A stretch of 64,000 nucleotides of DNA from Qipengyuania marisflavi (GTDB lineage: Bacteria; Pseudomonadota; Alphaproteobacteria; Sphingomonadales; Sphingomonadaceae): positions 242,304 through 306,303 of the forward strand of contig NZ_VCAO01000001.1 of the NCBI RefSeq assembly GCF_005884405.1. The letters are read 5' to 3'. This document shows, piece by piece, positions 45,090 through 55,436 of the stretch (positions are counted from its first letter, which is position 1; every line of letters begins with the position of its first letter). The position numbers and the translations under genes were made by a program. The notes below the pieces were generated by a model. That model saw nothing but the letters and a program-made list of their open reading frames with translations. It had not been told where the DNA came from and did not search any database.

Positions 45090-45173
45090 TATAATCTCCA
45101 ATGCAGTCGAATCTCGCGGCGGCGTTTGGCGCATGGGGCTTGAGGCTGCAAGGGCATCGGGTAGATAGCAGCG

Positions 45174-46217
45174 ATGACATCACCTCCACTCACCGATCTT
45201 TCCGACCGCGCGCGTGATATTTTCCGCCTGGTTGTGGAAGGTTATCTGTCGAGCGGGACGCCGATGGGCTCAAAGGCGCTGGCGGGCGAGGGCGGGGTGA
45301 ATTTGTCACCGGCCTCGATCCGGTCGGTGCTGGCGGAGCTGGAACAGATGGGCCTGCTGGCCGCGCCGCACACCAGTGCCGGGCGAATTCCAACCGAAAG
45401 CGGGCTGCGCCTGTTTGTGGATGCCATGATGCAGGTGGCCGAACCGACGCGGGAGGAACGTGAGGCGATTGAACAGCGGATTGGCGAACCCGGTCCGATC
45501 GAGCGGGCGCTGGAACAGACCAGCGCGCTGCTGTCCGATCTTTCGGGCGCGGCGGGCATGGTGATGGTGCCGAGCCGTGAACCCCGTCTGGCCCAGGTTC
45601 AGCTGACCCGCCTTTCACCGGGACGCGTGCTGGCGGTACTGGTGGGCGAGGACGGCCTGATCGAAAACCGCGTGATTGAACTGGCGTCAACGGCGCTGGA
45701 TGCCTCGCTTGAGCAGGTGTGCAATTATCTGTCCGCACGTGTGGCCGGGCGCACACTGGCCGAGGCGTCACGCCTGATCGAAAGCGAAATTTCTGGCGGC
45801 AAGAGCGCGCTGGATGCGGCGAGCCGCAATCTGGTTGAGCGCGGCCTCGCGATCTGGAGCGAAGATGCGGCGCAGCGGCCGGTGCTGATCGTGCGCGGAC
45901 AGGCCAATCTGCTTGACGATGCGGCGTTGACCGATATCGACCGGGTGCGGTCGCTGCTCGACGATCTGGAAAGCAAGCAATCCGTCGCCGAGCTGCTGAA
46001 TAATGCGCGCGAGGCCGAGGCAATGCGGATTTTCATTGGCAGTGAGAACCGCCTGTTCGCGCTTTCGGGTTCTTCTGTCATCGCTTCCCCCTATCGCGAC
46101 CGTGAAGGAAATGTGGTCGGCGTGCTGGGGGTGATCGGGCCAACTCGGTTGAATTACGCCCGCGTCGTCCCCATGGTGGATTTCACCGCCCGATCCTTGG
46201 GCAAGAGAATAGGCTGA
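45174..46217 (+). CDS. hrcA: Heat-inducible transcription repressor HrcA
   Basis: 347 residues. HrcA represses class I heat-shock genes through the CIRCE operator. The winged helix ([45 protein letters not shown]) and the effector domain ([41 protein letters not shown]) are clear. I see no CIRCE sequence in the window, so its targets (groESL) are presumably elsewhere. A weak RpoH-like promoter (CTTG 45139, spacer 17) precedes it. Confidence 0.95.
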   Translation: MTSPPLTDLSDRARDIFRLVVEGYLSSGTPMGSKALAGEGGVNLSPASIRSVLAELEQMGLLAAPHTSAGRIPTESGLRLFVDAMMQVAEPTREEREAIEQRIGEPGPIERALEQTSALLSDLSGAAGMVMVPSREPRLAQVQLTRLSPGRVLAVLVGEDGLIENRVIELASTALDASLEQVCNYLSARVAGRTLAEASRLIESEISGGKSALDAASRNLVERGLAIWSEDAAQRPVLIVRGQANLLDDAALTDIDRVRSLLDDLESKQSVAELLNNAREAEAMRIFIGSENRLFALSGSSVIASPYRDREGNVVGVLGVIGPTRLNYARVVPMVDFTARSLGKRIG

Positions 46218-46229
46218 CAGGGTTTTACC

Positions 46230-46841
46230 GTGATCGACGATATGAAAGATGCGCCCGGCGAAGACCAGGCTGCGGCAGACGAACTCGCCAAGGAAATGGC
46301 GAAGGAACTGGACGGCGTTCCGGAAGAGTTTCGCGAAGATGGCTCCAACGATGATGACGCCGAGGATGATGGCGACATGACCGAGGCGCTGGCCCGGATG
46401 CGTGACGATATCGACACGGCAAAGCAGGAAGTCCTCTATGCCCGCGCCGAGACTCAGAACGTGCGCCGCCGCATGGAAAAAGAGGTGCAGGACGCGCGCA
46501 ATTACGCCGCCACCGGCTTTGCCCGCGACGTGTTGAGCGTGGCAGACAATCTGGCGCGCGCGCTGGATACCTTCCCGGTTGAACTGCGCGAAGACGAAAA
46601 GGTCAAAGGATTCGTCGCCGGAATCGAAGCGACCCAGCGCGAGCTGGAAAAAGTCTTCACCCAGAACGGCATCACCCGCATCGCGGCGATGGGAATGCCA
46701 TTGGACCCGAACCAGCATCAGGCGATGATGGAAGTGCCCAGCGCCGATCACGAGCCGGGCACGATCGTGCAGGAAATGCAGGCCGGTTACATGATCAAGG
46801 ATCGCCTGCTGCGCCCCGCAATGGTCGCCGTAGCCAAGTAA
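46230..46841 (+). CDS. grpE: Nucleotide exchange factor GrpE
   Basis: 203 residues. GrpE drives ADP release from DnaK. An acidic N-terminus of about 60 residues precedes the long helix (LYARAETQNVRRRMEKEV, ARDYA-type stretch) and the beta domain (GMPLDPNQHQAMMEVPS, GYMIKDRLLRPAMVAVAK). GTG 46230 has AGGG 6-8 nt upstream; an ATG at 46242 is possible. It follows hrcA by 12 bp, so the two are co-transcribed. Confidence 0.95.
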   Translation: MIDDMKDAPGEDQAAADELAKEMAKELDGVPEEFREDGSNDDDAEDDGDMTEALARMRDDIDTAKQEVLYARAETQNVRRRMEKEVQDARNYAATGFARDVLSVADNLARALDTFPVELREDEKVKGFVAGIEATQRELEKVFTQNGITRIAAMGMPLDPNQHQAMMEVPSADHEPGTIVQEMQAGYMIKDRLLRPAMVAVAK

Positions 46842-46861
46842 TTTACCGGAAGGATGAGGCC

Positions 46862-48610
46862 ATGAGGATCGCGTTTATCACAGCGGCGGTCCTTATGGCC
46901 GCATGCGCGACGCCGCTTGTTGCTCAGGAGAGCGCCGACAGCCAGCTCGCCGCGCTGACTGACGCCTGGTACGATTACCAGCTGGCGGAATACCGTCAGG
47001 TCGAACAGGCGGATGGCAGCACTGATAGCGGCGCTTCACTGTGGTCGGTGACACCAGAGGCGCAACTGGCGCGGGCAGCGCAGGCGCAAAGCTATCTCGA
47101 TCAATTGGCCGCGCTTGATCCGCAGGCGCTCTCGCCCGCAACCCGCACCGATGCCGCCGTGTTTCGCACTCTGCTGGAACACGAGATCGGTGACGCGCGG
47201 TTTCGCGAATGGGAAATGCCGTTTGACAGCGACAGCAGTTTCTGGACCTATCTGGCGGCGCGGCGCGGTTTGACGACGGTGGAAGAATATGAGGATTACC
47301 TCGGGCGGATGCGCGATATTCCGCGCTATTTCGCGGAGCAGACCGCCAATGCCCGCGCCGGGCTGGCCCGCGGCTTCAGCGTCCCGCGCGTAACGCTGGA
47401 GGGGCGCGATGCTTCGATAGCCGCCTATGTCGTCAAGGATGCCAAGCTTAGCCCGTTCTGGACCGCGTTCGAGCAGATGCCTGAGCGGATATCCGAGGCG
47501 GATGCCGCGCGCCTGAAAGCCGAAGCGCGGCAAGTGATCACGCAGACGGTCACGCCAGCCTACGCCGAATGGCTCGCATTTTTCCGCGATGAGTATCTTC
47601 CCCAGACCCGGCAGACTCTGGCTGCCTCGACCATGCCTGATGGCGCGGAATATTACCGCCAGCAGATCCGCCAATACACAACGCTCGACCTGACGGCGGA
47701 GGAAATTCACCGCATCGGGCTGGGCGAAGTGGCGCGCATCACAGCGGAAATGGAAACGGTGAGAGCCGAGGCTGCCTTTGCCGGATCGTTGAAGGAATTT
47801 GTCCGCTTCCTGCGCACCGACCCGCAGTTTGTCGCGCGCACGCCTGACGAGCTGATGGGTGTGTCGGCCTATGCCGCCAAGCGCGTTGATGGCGAGTTGG
47901 CGGATTATTTCGGCTTCCTGCCCAAGCACCGCTTCACCATTCGCCCGGTGCCAGATGCCATCGCGCCGTTTTACACTGCCGGGCGCGGCGGGCTGGATGC
48001 GTGTTCCATGAATACCCACGATCTCCCCTCGCGCCCGTTGTACAATATCCCCGCGCTGACGCTGCATGAATGCGTGCCGGGGCACAGCTTTCAGGCCGGT
48101 GTCGCGCTGGAGCAGGACGAAGCGCCGCGCTTCCGCCGCCAGACCTATTTCTCCGGCTATGGCGAGGGGTGGGGGCTGTATTCCGAATATCTGGGCGAGG
48201 AGATGGGCATCTATCGCACGCCCTATGAGCGGTTCGGGCGGCTATCCTACGAGATGTGGCGCGCAGTGCGGCTGGTGATCGATACCGGCATCCACCACTA
48301 TGGCTGGAGCCGCGAGAAAGCCGTCGAATACCTCGCCAGCCGGACCGCGCTGTCCGATCACGAAGTGGGGACCGAGGTTGATCGCTATATCAGCTGGCCC
48401 GGACAGGCGCTGGCCTACAAGCTGGGCGAAATGACGATCCGCCGCATCCGCGCCAAGGCCGAAGCGGCACTGGGCGAGCAGTTCGACATTCGCAAATTTC
48501 ACGATGTCGTGCTGTCGCTGGGCTCGGTGCCATTGCCGGTGCTGGAACAGCGCATCGACGCGTTCATTGCTGACGGCGGGCAGGGGCTGCCGAACGTCGA
48601 TTACGACTGA
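46862..48610 (+). CDS. DUF885 family exported metalloprotein
   Basis: 582 residues with a signal peptide (MRIAFITAAVLMAACATPLVAQ; the Cys in AACAT allows either lipoprotein or Sec cleavage). HECVPGH resembles a zinc-binding HExxxGH site, the DUF885 signature, and FSGYGEGWGLYSEYLGEEMG supplies the following Glu. DUF885 proteins are probable peptidases. It follows grpE by 20 bp, but may not share its stress control. Confidence 0.87.
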   Translation: MRIAFITAAVLMAACATPLVAQESADSQLAALTDAWYDYQLAEYRQVEQADGSTDSGASLWSVTPEAQLARAAQAQSYLDQLAALDPQALSPATRTDAAVFRTLLEHEIGDARFREWEMPFDSDSSFWTYLAARRGLTTVEEYEDYLGRMRDIPRYFAEQTANARAGLARGFSVPRVTLEGRDASIAAYVVKDAKLSPFWTAFEQMPERISEADAARLKAEARQVITQTVTPAYAEWLAFFRDEYLPQTRQTLAASTMPDGAEYYRQQIRQYTTLDLTAEEIHRIGLGEVARITAEMETVRAEAAFAGSLKEFVRFLRTDPQFVARTPDELMGVSAYAAKRVDGELADYFGFLPKHRFTIRPVPDAIAPFYTAGRGGLDACSMNTHDLPSRPLYNIPALTLHECVPGHSFQAGVALEQDEAPRFRRQTYFSGYGEGWGLYSEYLGEEMGIYRTPYERFGRLSYEMWRAVRLVIDTGIHHYGWSREKAVEYLASRTALSDHEVGTEVDRYISWPGQALAYKLGEMTIRRIRAKAEAALGEQFDIRKFHDVVLSLGSVPLPVLEQRIDAFIADGGQGLPNVDYD

Positions 48611-48701
48611 AATGAAAAGAGCCGCGCCTTGATGTCGGTTCATTGCCGGCGCGTACGATACGCTTAAACACCAAGCCGCATAAATAACCTATGCTTAAAC
48701 G

Positions 48702-49160
48702 TCAGGCACTTGCACCGGGAAACCGTACCAGCAGGTCATAAGCGGCTTTGTCCGCCGCGCCCGCGATCTTCACGCCGTTGCGCAGCCAGAAGGCGTGCTT
48801 CACGATTTCCGCCTGTTGCTCGATCCCGTATTTCTCCAGGCTCCAGCCGGGGCGCAGGGCATAATCGTACCGGGACCACGGCATCCGGTGCGTGACCAGA
48901 TACCATGCGCCCTTGGTCTGGGTTTGCCAGACATGTGTCAGTTCGTGGATCAGCAGACCCTGCCGCAGAACGCTTTCGCGCGAAAAGTCTTCGCAATAGG
49001 CATCGCCCTGCGGGTGGAAATGTACATGGCCGCGCGGGGCCATCGTGACCCGTTTGGGCTGAAGGGGAAACCATTTGCGCCGTTTCAAGGTCACCCGGTC
49101 ATAATCGATGGCATTGCCGAACACGCTGCGGGCCAGCGCAATTTCGCCAGCAGTCAGCAA
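48702..49160 (-). CDS. vgr-related protein (zincin-like HELTH motif)
   Basis: 152 residues with a HELTHVWQ motif typical of zincin-like metal sites, ending in a C-terminal RFPGASA. Similar small proteins in sphingomonads are annotated only as vgr-related. No VgrG or other type VI genes are present, so no secretion role is supported. The frame is open about 25 residues upstream, to a TGA, but only TTG 49160 is a usable start; the start is therefore uncertain. Confidence 0.72.
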   Translation of the reverse strand: MLTAGEIALARSVFGNAIDYDRVTLKRRKWFPLQPKRVTMAPRGHVHFHPQGDAYCEDFSRESVLRQGLLIHELTHVWQTQTKGAWYLVTHRMPWSRYDYALRPGWSLEKYGIEQQAEIVKHAFWLRNGVKIAGAADKAAYDLLVRFPGASA

Positions 49161-49234
49161 CCGCTCACCGCCCGCCGGGCAGGCGGGCAGCGGTTCGTCG
49201 TGGCTTTCTATTCCAAGACTGTCAGTGCCAAGGC

Positions 49235-49720
49235 TCAGCGATCATCTCCGGCGGCGCGCACTTCGGCCTCGAAGCTGGTCTTGTCACCACCTGCCACGGT
49301 CAGTGTCACACTGGCCTTGCTGCCCGCTGTCAGTTCAGGTGAAATATCGAACACCATCAAATGCAGGCCGCCGGGTTCGAATGTCATCGTGTCACCCGGC
49401 TGGACCGTCTGCGGGCCGGTTTCGCCCATTGTCATCTCGCCGCTCATTTCCATCGATGCGTGCATTTCGGTGCGTTCGGCACCCATTACATCGGCCCGGC
49501 GCACAGCGCGCGCTTTCTCGCCGGAATTGACCAGGTCGAAATAAACGATGCCCGGATTGCCTTCCACCGCAGGCAGGATCAGCCGGGCGTTCTCTATCGC
49601 CAGTCCGGGAACCCCTTCAGGAGCCTCTGCCCCAGCAGGCTGTTCGGCCTCTCCACCGCAGGATGCCAGCCCCAACGAGGTGGCCGTGAGCAGGGCGGCG
49701 GCGTAAATTGGCTTGATCAT
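49235..49720 (-). CDS. PCu(A)C-type copper chaperone lipoprotein
   Basis: 161 residues with a lipoprotein signal (TATSLGLASC) and a copper-binding cupredoxin-like domain. The methionine/histidine set ERTEMHASMEMSGEMTMGE and HLMVFDI fits the HxM...HxM arrangement of PCu(A)C proteins, which deliver Cu(I) to the cytochrome oxidase CuA site. ATG 49720 is preferred to upstream starts because it begins the signal peptide. It is divergent from dnaK. Confidence 0.88.
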   Translation of the reverse strand: MIKPIYAAALLTATSLGLASCGGEAEQPAGAEAPEGVPGLAIENARLILPAVEGNPGIVYFDLVNSGEKARAVRRADVMGAERTEMHASMEMSGEMTMGETGPQTVQPGDTMTFEPGGLHLMVFDISPELTAGSKASVTLTVAGGDKTSFEAEVRAAGDDR

Positions 49721-49782
49721 TTGTAATTTCCCCTGGTGTCCATGTGTGACGTTCATGCGTGAAAAACTAGCGGGGCGTTTCT

Positions 49783-49812
49783 CTTGTGCCAAGGGAAACC
49801 GCACCTATATCG
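49783..49812 (+). promoter_or_regulatory. RpoH (sigma-32) promoter for dnaK
   Basis: CTTG (49783-49786), 17 nt, then CCTATATCG (49804-49812), closely matching the alphaproteobacterial RpoH pattern CTTG-N17/18-CYTATNT. It is about 100 bp before the dnaK start. No CIRCE element is visible. Confidence 0.75.
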
Positions 49813-49912
49813 CCCGGGTAACACACCTTACTCAATGAGCCGCTGACCGGTTTCGCCACCTACGGGGAATCGAATGCGCGGCGTCCAATGATTTGTAACA
49901 GATGGGGAAACC

Positions 49913-51856
49913 ATGGCTAAAGTAATCGGTATCGACCTCGGCACCACCAACAGCTGCGTCGCGGTGATGGATGGGGGCAAGCCCAAGGTAGTAGAAAATG
50001 CAGAGGGCGCACGTACCACGCCTTCGATCGTTGCCTTCACCAAGGACAATGAGCGTCTGATCGGTCAGCCGGCCAAGCGCCAGGCAGTGACCAATCCCGA
50101 CAGCACGCTGTTCGCAATCAAGCGCTTGATCGGCCGCCGTTTCGATGACCCCATGACCAAGAAGGACATGGAGCTGGTCCCCTATGACATCGTCAAGGGC
50201 AAGAATGGTGACGCATGGGTCAAGGCCGGCGGCGAAGAATATTCGCCCAGCCAGGTGTCCGCTTTCATCCTTCAGAAAATGAAGGAAACCGCCGAAAGCT
50301 ATCTTGGCGAAACTGTTACGCAGGCGGTCATCACCGTCCCGGCATATTTCAACGATGCCCAGCGTCAGGCCACCAAGGATGCCGGCCAGATCGCCGGACT
50401 TGAGGTGCTTCGCATCATCAACGAACCCACTGCCGCGGCGCTGGCCTATGGCATGGACAAGGAAGACGGCAAGACCATCGCGGTTTACGATCTGGGCGGC
50501 GGCACGTTCGACGTTTCGGTTCTGGAAATCGGCGACGGCGTGTTCGAAGTGAAGTCGACCAATGGCGACACCTTCCTGGGCGGCGAAGATTTTGACGGCG
50601 TGATCGTCGAATACCTTGCAGCCGAGTTCAAGAAGAAGGAAAACATGGACCTCAAGACCGACAAGCTTGCTCTGCAACGCTTGAAGGAAGCCTCCGAGAA
50701 GGCGAAGATTGAGCTGTCCAGTTCCGCGCAGACCGAAATCAACCTGCCCTTTATCACCGCACGCATGGAAGGCGGCGCCACCACGCCGCTGCATCTGGTC
50801 GAAACGCTCACGCGTTCAAAGCTGGAACAGCTGGTCGGCGATCTGATCAAGCGCACGCTTGAACCGTGCAAGAAGGCGCTGGCCGATGCCGGTATGGACA
50901 AGGGCGGCATCGACGAAGTCGTGCTGGTCGGCGGTATGACCCGCATGCCCAAGGTGCGCGAAGTGGTCGAAGAATTCTTCGGCAAGAAGCCGCACACCGG
51001 CGTGAACCCCGACGAAGTCGTGGCAATGGGCGCGGCCATTCAGGCCGGCGTGTTGCAGGGCGACGTCAAGGACGTGCTGCTGCTCGACGTAACCCCGCTG
51101 TCGCTGGGTATCGAAACGCTGGGCGGCGTGTTCACCCGCATGATCGACCGCAACACCACGATCCCGACCAAGAAGACGCAGACCTATTCGACTGCCGAAG
51201 ACAATCAGGAGGCCGTGACGATCCGCGTGTTCCAGGGCGAGCGCGAGATGGCTGCCGATAACAAGATGCTGGGACAGTTCGACCTGCTTGGCATTCCCTC
51301 CGCGCCGCGGGGTGTCCCGCAGATCGAGGTCACGTTCGACATCGACGCCAATGGCATCGTGAACGTCAGTGCCAAGGACAAGGGCACCGGCAAGGAACAG
51401 CAGATCAAGATCCAGGCCAGTGGCGGCCTGAACGATTCGGATATCGACCAGATGGTCAAGGATGCCGAAAAGTTTGCCGAAGAGGACAAGGCCCGCCGCG
51501 AAACCGCCGAAGCGCGCAATCAGGCCGACAGCCTGGTTCACGCAACCGAGAAGCAGCTGGCCGAACATGGCGAGAAGATCGACGCTTCGCTCAAGTCAGA
51601 GATCGAGGAAAAGATCGCAGCGACCAAGACCGCGCTGGAAGGCGACGATGCCGCCGCCATCAGCAGCGCAGCGCAGGCGCTGACCGAATCGGCCATGAAG
51701 ATGGGTCAGACCATCTACGAAGCCGAACAGGCCAATGCCGCTGCCGAAGCTCCGGCAGACGGTGCCGGGGGCGAAGGCGGCAGTGATGCTGCCGAAGAAG
51801 TGGTCGATGCGGAATTTTCCGAAGTCGACGACGCCGGCGAAGAGCCGAAGGCCTGA
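49913..51856 (+). CDS. dnaK: Molecular chaperone DnaK (Hsp70)
   Basis: 647 residues: ATPase domain ([15 protein letters not shown], the [17 protein letters not shown] block, [13 protein letters not shown]), substrate-binding domain ([14 protein letters not shown]) and C-terminal lid with an acidic, Glu/Ala-rich tail. A good RpoH-type promoter lies upstream and a strong hairpin lies before dnaJ, so dnaK may be made in excess of dnaJ. Confidence 0.98.
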   Translation: MAKVIGIDLGTTNSCVAVMDGGKPKVVENAEGARTTPSIVAFTKDNERLIGQPAKRQAVTNPDSTLFAIKRLIGRRFDDPMTKKDMELVPYDIVKGKNGDAWVKAGGEEYSPSQVSAFILQKMKETAESYLGETVTQAVITVPAYFNDAQRQATKDAGQIAGLEVLRIINEPTAAALAYGMDKEDGKTIAVYDLGGGTFDVSVLEIGDGVFEVKSTNGDTFLGGEDFDGVIVEYLAAEFKKKENMDLKTDKLALQRLKEASEKAKIELSSSAQTEINLPFITARMEGGATTPLHLVETLTRSKLEQLVGDLIKRTLEPCKKALADAGMDKGGIDEVVLVGGMTRMPKVREVVEEFFGKKPHTGVNPDEVVAMGAAIQAGVLQGDVKDVLLLDVTPLSLGIETLGGVFTRMIDRNTTIPTKKTQTYSTAEDNQEAVTIRVFQGEREMAADNKMLGQFDLLGIPSAPRGVPQIEVTFDIDANGIVNVSAKDKGTGKEQQIKIQASGGLNDSDIDQMVKDAEKFAEEDKARRETAEARNQADSLVHATEKQLAEHGEKIDASLKSEIEEKIAATKTALEGDDAAAISSAAQALTESAMKMGQTIYEAEQANAAAEAPADGAGGEGGSDAAEEVVDAEFSEVDDAGEEPKA

Positions 51857-51874
51857 TCGCCTGATGATAAACTC

Positions 51875-51908
51875 ACCGCCACCGGTGCATTTGCGCTCCG
51901 GTGGCGGT
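51875..51908 (+). repeat. Strong intercistronic hairpin between dnaK and dnaJ
   Basis: ACCGCCACCGG (51875-51885) pairs perfectly with CCGGTGGCGGT (51898-51908), an 11-bp GC-rich stem with a 12-nt loop. There is no T-run, so it is unlikely to be a full terminator; it probably stabilises or partially ends the dnaK message. Confidence 0.65.
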
Positions 51909-51923
51909 TAGGATTCTACGACC

Positions 51924-53057
51924 ATGCCCGCGACCGAAATGGATTTTTACGAGCTGCTCGGTGTCGAGCGCAGTGCCGATGGGGCGACGATCAAGTCCGC
52001 CTATCGCAAGCTTGCCATGCAGCATCACCCTGACCGCAACCCCGGTTGCACCGAGAGCGAGGGCAAGTTCAAGGCCATCAGCGGTGCCTATGAATGCCTG
52101 AAAGACCCGCAGAAACGCGCGGCCTATGATCGCTATGGCCATGCCGCCTTTGCCAATGGCGGCGCGGGTGGTGGCAGCCATCCCGGTGCCGATTTCGGCG
52201 ATATCGGGGACATATTCGAAACCATTTTCGGCAGCGCCTTTGGCGGCGGCGGTGGCGGACGCCAGCAACAGCGGCGCGGTGCCGATCTGCGCTATGACAT
52301 GCAGATCGATCTGGAAGACGCCTTCCACGGCAAATCGACCGAGATCGAGATCGAAGTCTCGCAAAGCTGCGACACCTGTCACGGCAGCGGCGCCACCCCC
52401 GGCACCCGCGCGCGCACCTGCAATCTGTGCGGTGGTCAGGGTAAAGTTCGCGCCAAGCAGGGCTTCTTCGTGGTCGAGCGGCCCTGTCCCAATTGCCACG
52501 GCAATGGCCAGGTTATCTCCAGCCCCTGCCGCGATTGCGGCGGCGAAGGCCGCGTTGATCAGCCGCAGACACTGGCAGTGGAAATTCCGCCTGGCGTCGA
52601 TACCGGCACCCGCATCCGTCTGTCGGGCCGGGGCGAAGCCGGGCCGCGCGGCGCACCTCCGGGTGATTTGTACATTTTCGTGCATCTCAAACCGCACCAG
52701 ATTTTCCAGCGCGAAGGCACTACATTGGCGACGCGCGTGCCCATCAGTTTTACCAAGGCGGCGCTGGGCGGATCGATAGAGATTCCCGGCCTCGACGGTG
52801 ATGAAGTGTCGATAGAGATTCCCGCCGGCATCCAGTCGGGCAAGCAATTGCGCCAGCGCGGGGCGGGTATGCCGGTGCTGCAAGGGCGCGGGCGCGGTGA
52901 TCTGGTTGTCGAGATTGCCGTGGAAACGCCGACCAAGCTGAGCAAGGAACAGCGGGCCATTCTCGAACAGTTTCGCGACACCGAAACTGGCGACGAATGT
53001 CCCGAAAGCCGCGGCTTCTTCGACAAATTAAAGGGTGCGTTCAGCGCCTCAGCCTAG
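51924..53057 (+). CDS. dnaJ: Chaperone DnaJ (Hsp40)
   Basis: 377 residues: J domain with HPD (in QHHPDRNP), Gly-rich linker, four zinc-finger repeats (CDTCHGSG, CNLCGGQG, CPNCHGNG, CRDCGGEG) and C-terminal peptide-binding domain. It stimulates DnaK ATPase. Start ATG 51924; an ATG five codons later (MDFYELL) is the more typical family start. It follows dnaK by 67 bp and its end overlaps the convergent patatin gene by 9 bp. Confidence 0.96.
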   Translation: MPATEMDFYELLGVERSADGATIKSAYRKLAMQHHPDRNPGCTESEGKFKAISGAYECLKDPQKRAAYDRYGHAAFANGGAGGGSHPGADFGDIGDIFETIFGSAFGGGGGGRQQQRRGADLRYDMQIDLEDAFHGKSTEIEIEVSQSCDTCHGSGATPGTRARTCNLCGGQGKVRAKQGFFVVERPCPNCHGNGQVISSPCRDCGGEGRVDQPQTLAVEIPPGVDTGTRIRLSGRGEAGPRGAPPGDLYIFVHLKPHQIFQREGTTLATRVPISFTKAALGGSIEIPGLDGDEVSIEIPAGIQSGKQLRQRGAGMPVLQGRGRGDLVVEIAVETPTKLSKEQRAILEQFRDTETGDECPESRGFFDKLKGAFSASA

Positions 53058-55364
53058 GCGTTCGCCCACTTCGGAACGCAATTGCGCAATCAGCGCCGCA
53101 TCGCAGCGATCCATCGCAGCCTCGGCATCCAGGATCGCCAGAAATGCCCGGCGCTTGAAGGTGCGGATAGTGTCGCGCGCGATGGCCGCATCGACGGTTG
53201 AGCAGATTAGATCGATCATCCGCTCGGCCCCGTGCAGCCGCCCCCACAGATAATCGTTCTCACGATAGGCGCGGCTGAAGAACGCGCCGAAATTGTAAAA
53301 CTCAGTGCCCCGCAAGGTCGCGCGGGTGCCGCCATCACGGATACTGCGCGCGTCATCGGGACTGATCCGGTCGACCTTTACTGGGTCAAATTCGGTCAGC
53401 CCTTCGCTGCGCAGCAAGGGTAGGGTGGCCACATCATAAAAGGGATAGCCCAGATAGGTCAGCAGCATCCGGCGGCGCAGCGGCTTGGGCATTTCCTCCA
53501 GCGCCTCGGCCAGCATCGCTTCGGCCTGATCGTCCACTTCGGGCAGCAACCGCTTTGCTTCCAGCATATCCAGCATGGTACCCGGATCGCTAAGCACCTG
53601 CCCTGCAATCGGCTCGAACGCAGGGCCGAGGGCAGCCAGCCCTTCTTTCTCGAAATATAGCGCCAGGATCGCATAAATCCGGTCGCGCGCGATTTCGAGC
53701 GCATCATCGGGGATGTCGGGATCAGCCTCCCAATCCCGCGCCAACCGCCGTGCCAGCAATCGCAGGCGGCGGATGCGGAAGCCAATGTCATGCTCGCGGA
53801 AAAAGGCGATTGCTTCGGCTGATGCACCGCCAGATGGTGCCGCCAGCGTCGCCAACCCACGATTGCCCAGCTCTTCGCGCAATATTGCCTCGATCGGCAC
53901 ACAATCGGCAATTCCCAATCCCGGAGCCGCCGCAAATGCGAGCCGCGCAAGCCGCGAGACGATGGCGGCAAACTTCGCCTGCGCATAGGAATGGAAGGCA
54001 TATCCCGCGCTTTCAGACGCGCGTTGCTGCGCCTTTTGCCGCCACGCCTTGAGCCGGGCGGGGGTAGGGCGGTCAAGAAACAGCGTCCGCCCGAACAATT
54101 TATCGACTTCGCGCTCAACCTCGGGCCGCAGCGCCGCGACGATCCGGCTCAGCCGCTCCGCCTCGCGGCTTTGCTGTTCCAGTTGTTCAAGATTGTCACG
54201 GATCGGCTGTTCGCGCGGAATGGTGGAAAGCGATCCGAATATGGCGGAGAAAAAGCCCACCTCCTGCCCGCTGCGCTCGGCAAAACTGCCAAAGCGGTCG
54301 GGCCGGGGATCGACATAGACAAAGCGCCGGTCCACTTCGCGCTGCGCCGGACGTCCCTGCAACGCCGCCATCGCTCCCGCAAACGGTTTGTTCACCAGCA
54401 CCGAGCCATCGATCAGCGACACCGTATTGGTGCTGCCCCGCTTGGCGTGAACCGGCATGATCCGGTCGAGAAATGCCTCCTGCCCTGACCATTTGCGGCC
54501 TGATCCCAAGGCCAGCTGCTCGATCTCGTCGATCTTGAGCGGCGGAAACGCACCGGGGAAGCTGGCTGTCGCGCGCGCAGCAAACACCAGTTCCAGCGGG
54601 TCGGCCAGATCGTCACCGCCCTGCGCCGGAGACTTTCGCCGGAATGCGATCGGCATCCGGTGCTCGCTATCCTCAACCACCGGCGGGCTGTTGAGCCGGA
54701 GCAATTCCAGATGACCGTGAAAATCCGTAGCGGTCACAAACAGATCGAGTGGATGGCCGGGCGGCAGCAGTGGTTGCTCGATATCGGAAGCGGCCATCGC
54801 GCTGAACGCCTCTTCCAGCAATTGCGAAAAGCCGAGGCCGGAGAAGGGCGGTTCAAACCAGCGGCCACGGATCAGATGCGAAACCTTGCGGCGCACTTCG
54901 GCGCGGGTTTCCGGGGCGACAGTATCGGCAATTTCGTTACCGGGCCGGTTGAGCAGCCAATTGGCAAAGGGCTGTGCCCAGATTTTGTCGAACCGCCATG
55001 ACAGCCGCGCCAGCGGATCGGTGAGCCGGTCGACATCGGCCATTTCGAGCCACAGATTGGTCAGCGGTTCCAGACTCTGACCCGAATGGATAGCCTGCGC
55101 CAGAAAGACGGCGTTGATCCCGCCCGCGCTCGCACCGCTCATGATATCGGGCAATACCCGCAGCCGCAGGCCGTGTTCCTGTTCGATATGCTCCAGCAGA
55201 TCGCGATAAACGCCAGTTACATCACTGCTGGCCGCGCCTCCCGCGTGGAAATCGCGGCTCGCCCGCGCCAGCTGCCACAGCTCACGCGTGACGCCGTGCA
55301 TATAGACCGCCAGACTGACCCCGCCGTAGCAGATCAGCGCAATTCGCAATTCCTTTTGCCGCAT
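53049..55364 (-). CDS. Patatin-like phospholipase (large, with C-terminal extension)
   Basis: 771 residues. Patatin domain: CYGGVSLAVYMHG (Gly-rich oxyanion region), SGASAGGINAV (GxSxG nucleophile, Ser-Asp dyad) and LIDGSVLVNKPF (Asp). The C-terminal ~400 residues form an extra region seen in long bacterial patatins and have no assigned role. ATG 55364 has AAGGGTG upstream. The frame remains open far upstream, but that part is antisense to radA. Confidence 0.9.
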   Translation of the reverse strand: MRQKELRIALICYGGVSLAVYMHGVTRELWQLARASRDFHAGGAASSDVTGVYRDLLEHIEQEHGLRLRVLPDIMSGASAGGINAVFLAQAIHSGQSLEPLTNLWLEMADVDRLTDPLARLSWRFDKIWAQPFANWLLNRPGNEIADTVAPETRAEVRRKVSHLIRGRWFEPPFSGLGFSQLLEEAFSAMAASDIEQPLLPPGHPLDLFVTATDFHGHLELLRLNSPPVVEDSEHRMPIAFRRKSPAQGGDDLADPLELVFAARATASFPGAFPPLKIDEIEQLALGSGRKWSGQEAFLDRIMPVHAKRGSTNTVSLIDGSVLVNKPFAGAMAALQGRPAQREVDRRFVYVDPRPDRFGSFAERSGQEVGFFSAIFGSLSTIPREQPIRDNLEQLEQQSREAERLSRIVAALRPEVEREVDKLFGRTLFLDRPTPARLKAWRQKAQQRASESAGYAFHSYAQAKFAAIVSRLARLAFAAAPGLGIADCVPIEAILREELGNRGLATLAAPSGGASAEAIAFFREHDIGFRIRRLRLLARRLARDWEADPDIPDDALEIARDRIYAILALYFEKEGLAALGPAFEPIAGQVLSDPGTMLDMLEAKRLLPEVDDQAEAMLAEALEEMPKPLRRRMLLTYLGYPFYDVATLPLLRSEGLTEFDPVKVDRISPDDARSIRDGGTRATLRGTEFYNFGAFFSRAYRENDYLWGRLHGAERMIDLICSTVDAAIARDTIRTFKRRAFLAILDAEAAMDRCDAALIAQLRSEVGERLG

Positions 55365-55436
55365 CAACACCCTTGTGCATGGATGGGACGCCAAAGGCAA
55401 TTGCGTTCGTGAAATGTTCCCGCTAGCGATGCGTCT

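Noticed and set aside
45139-45168. A RpoH-like promoter before hrcA.
   Set aside because: CTTG and 17-bp spacing fit, but the -10 matches poorly, so it is mentioned only in the gene entry.
48611-48701. A possible terminator in the DUF885/vgr convergent gap.
   Set aside because: Only a 6-bp arm pair around a long loop and no T-run.
49161-49234. Extended N-terminus for the vgr-related protein.
   Set aside because: The frame is open but has no ATG, GTG or TTG before the stop; a CTG start would be needed.
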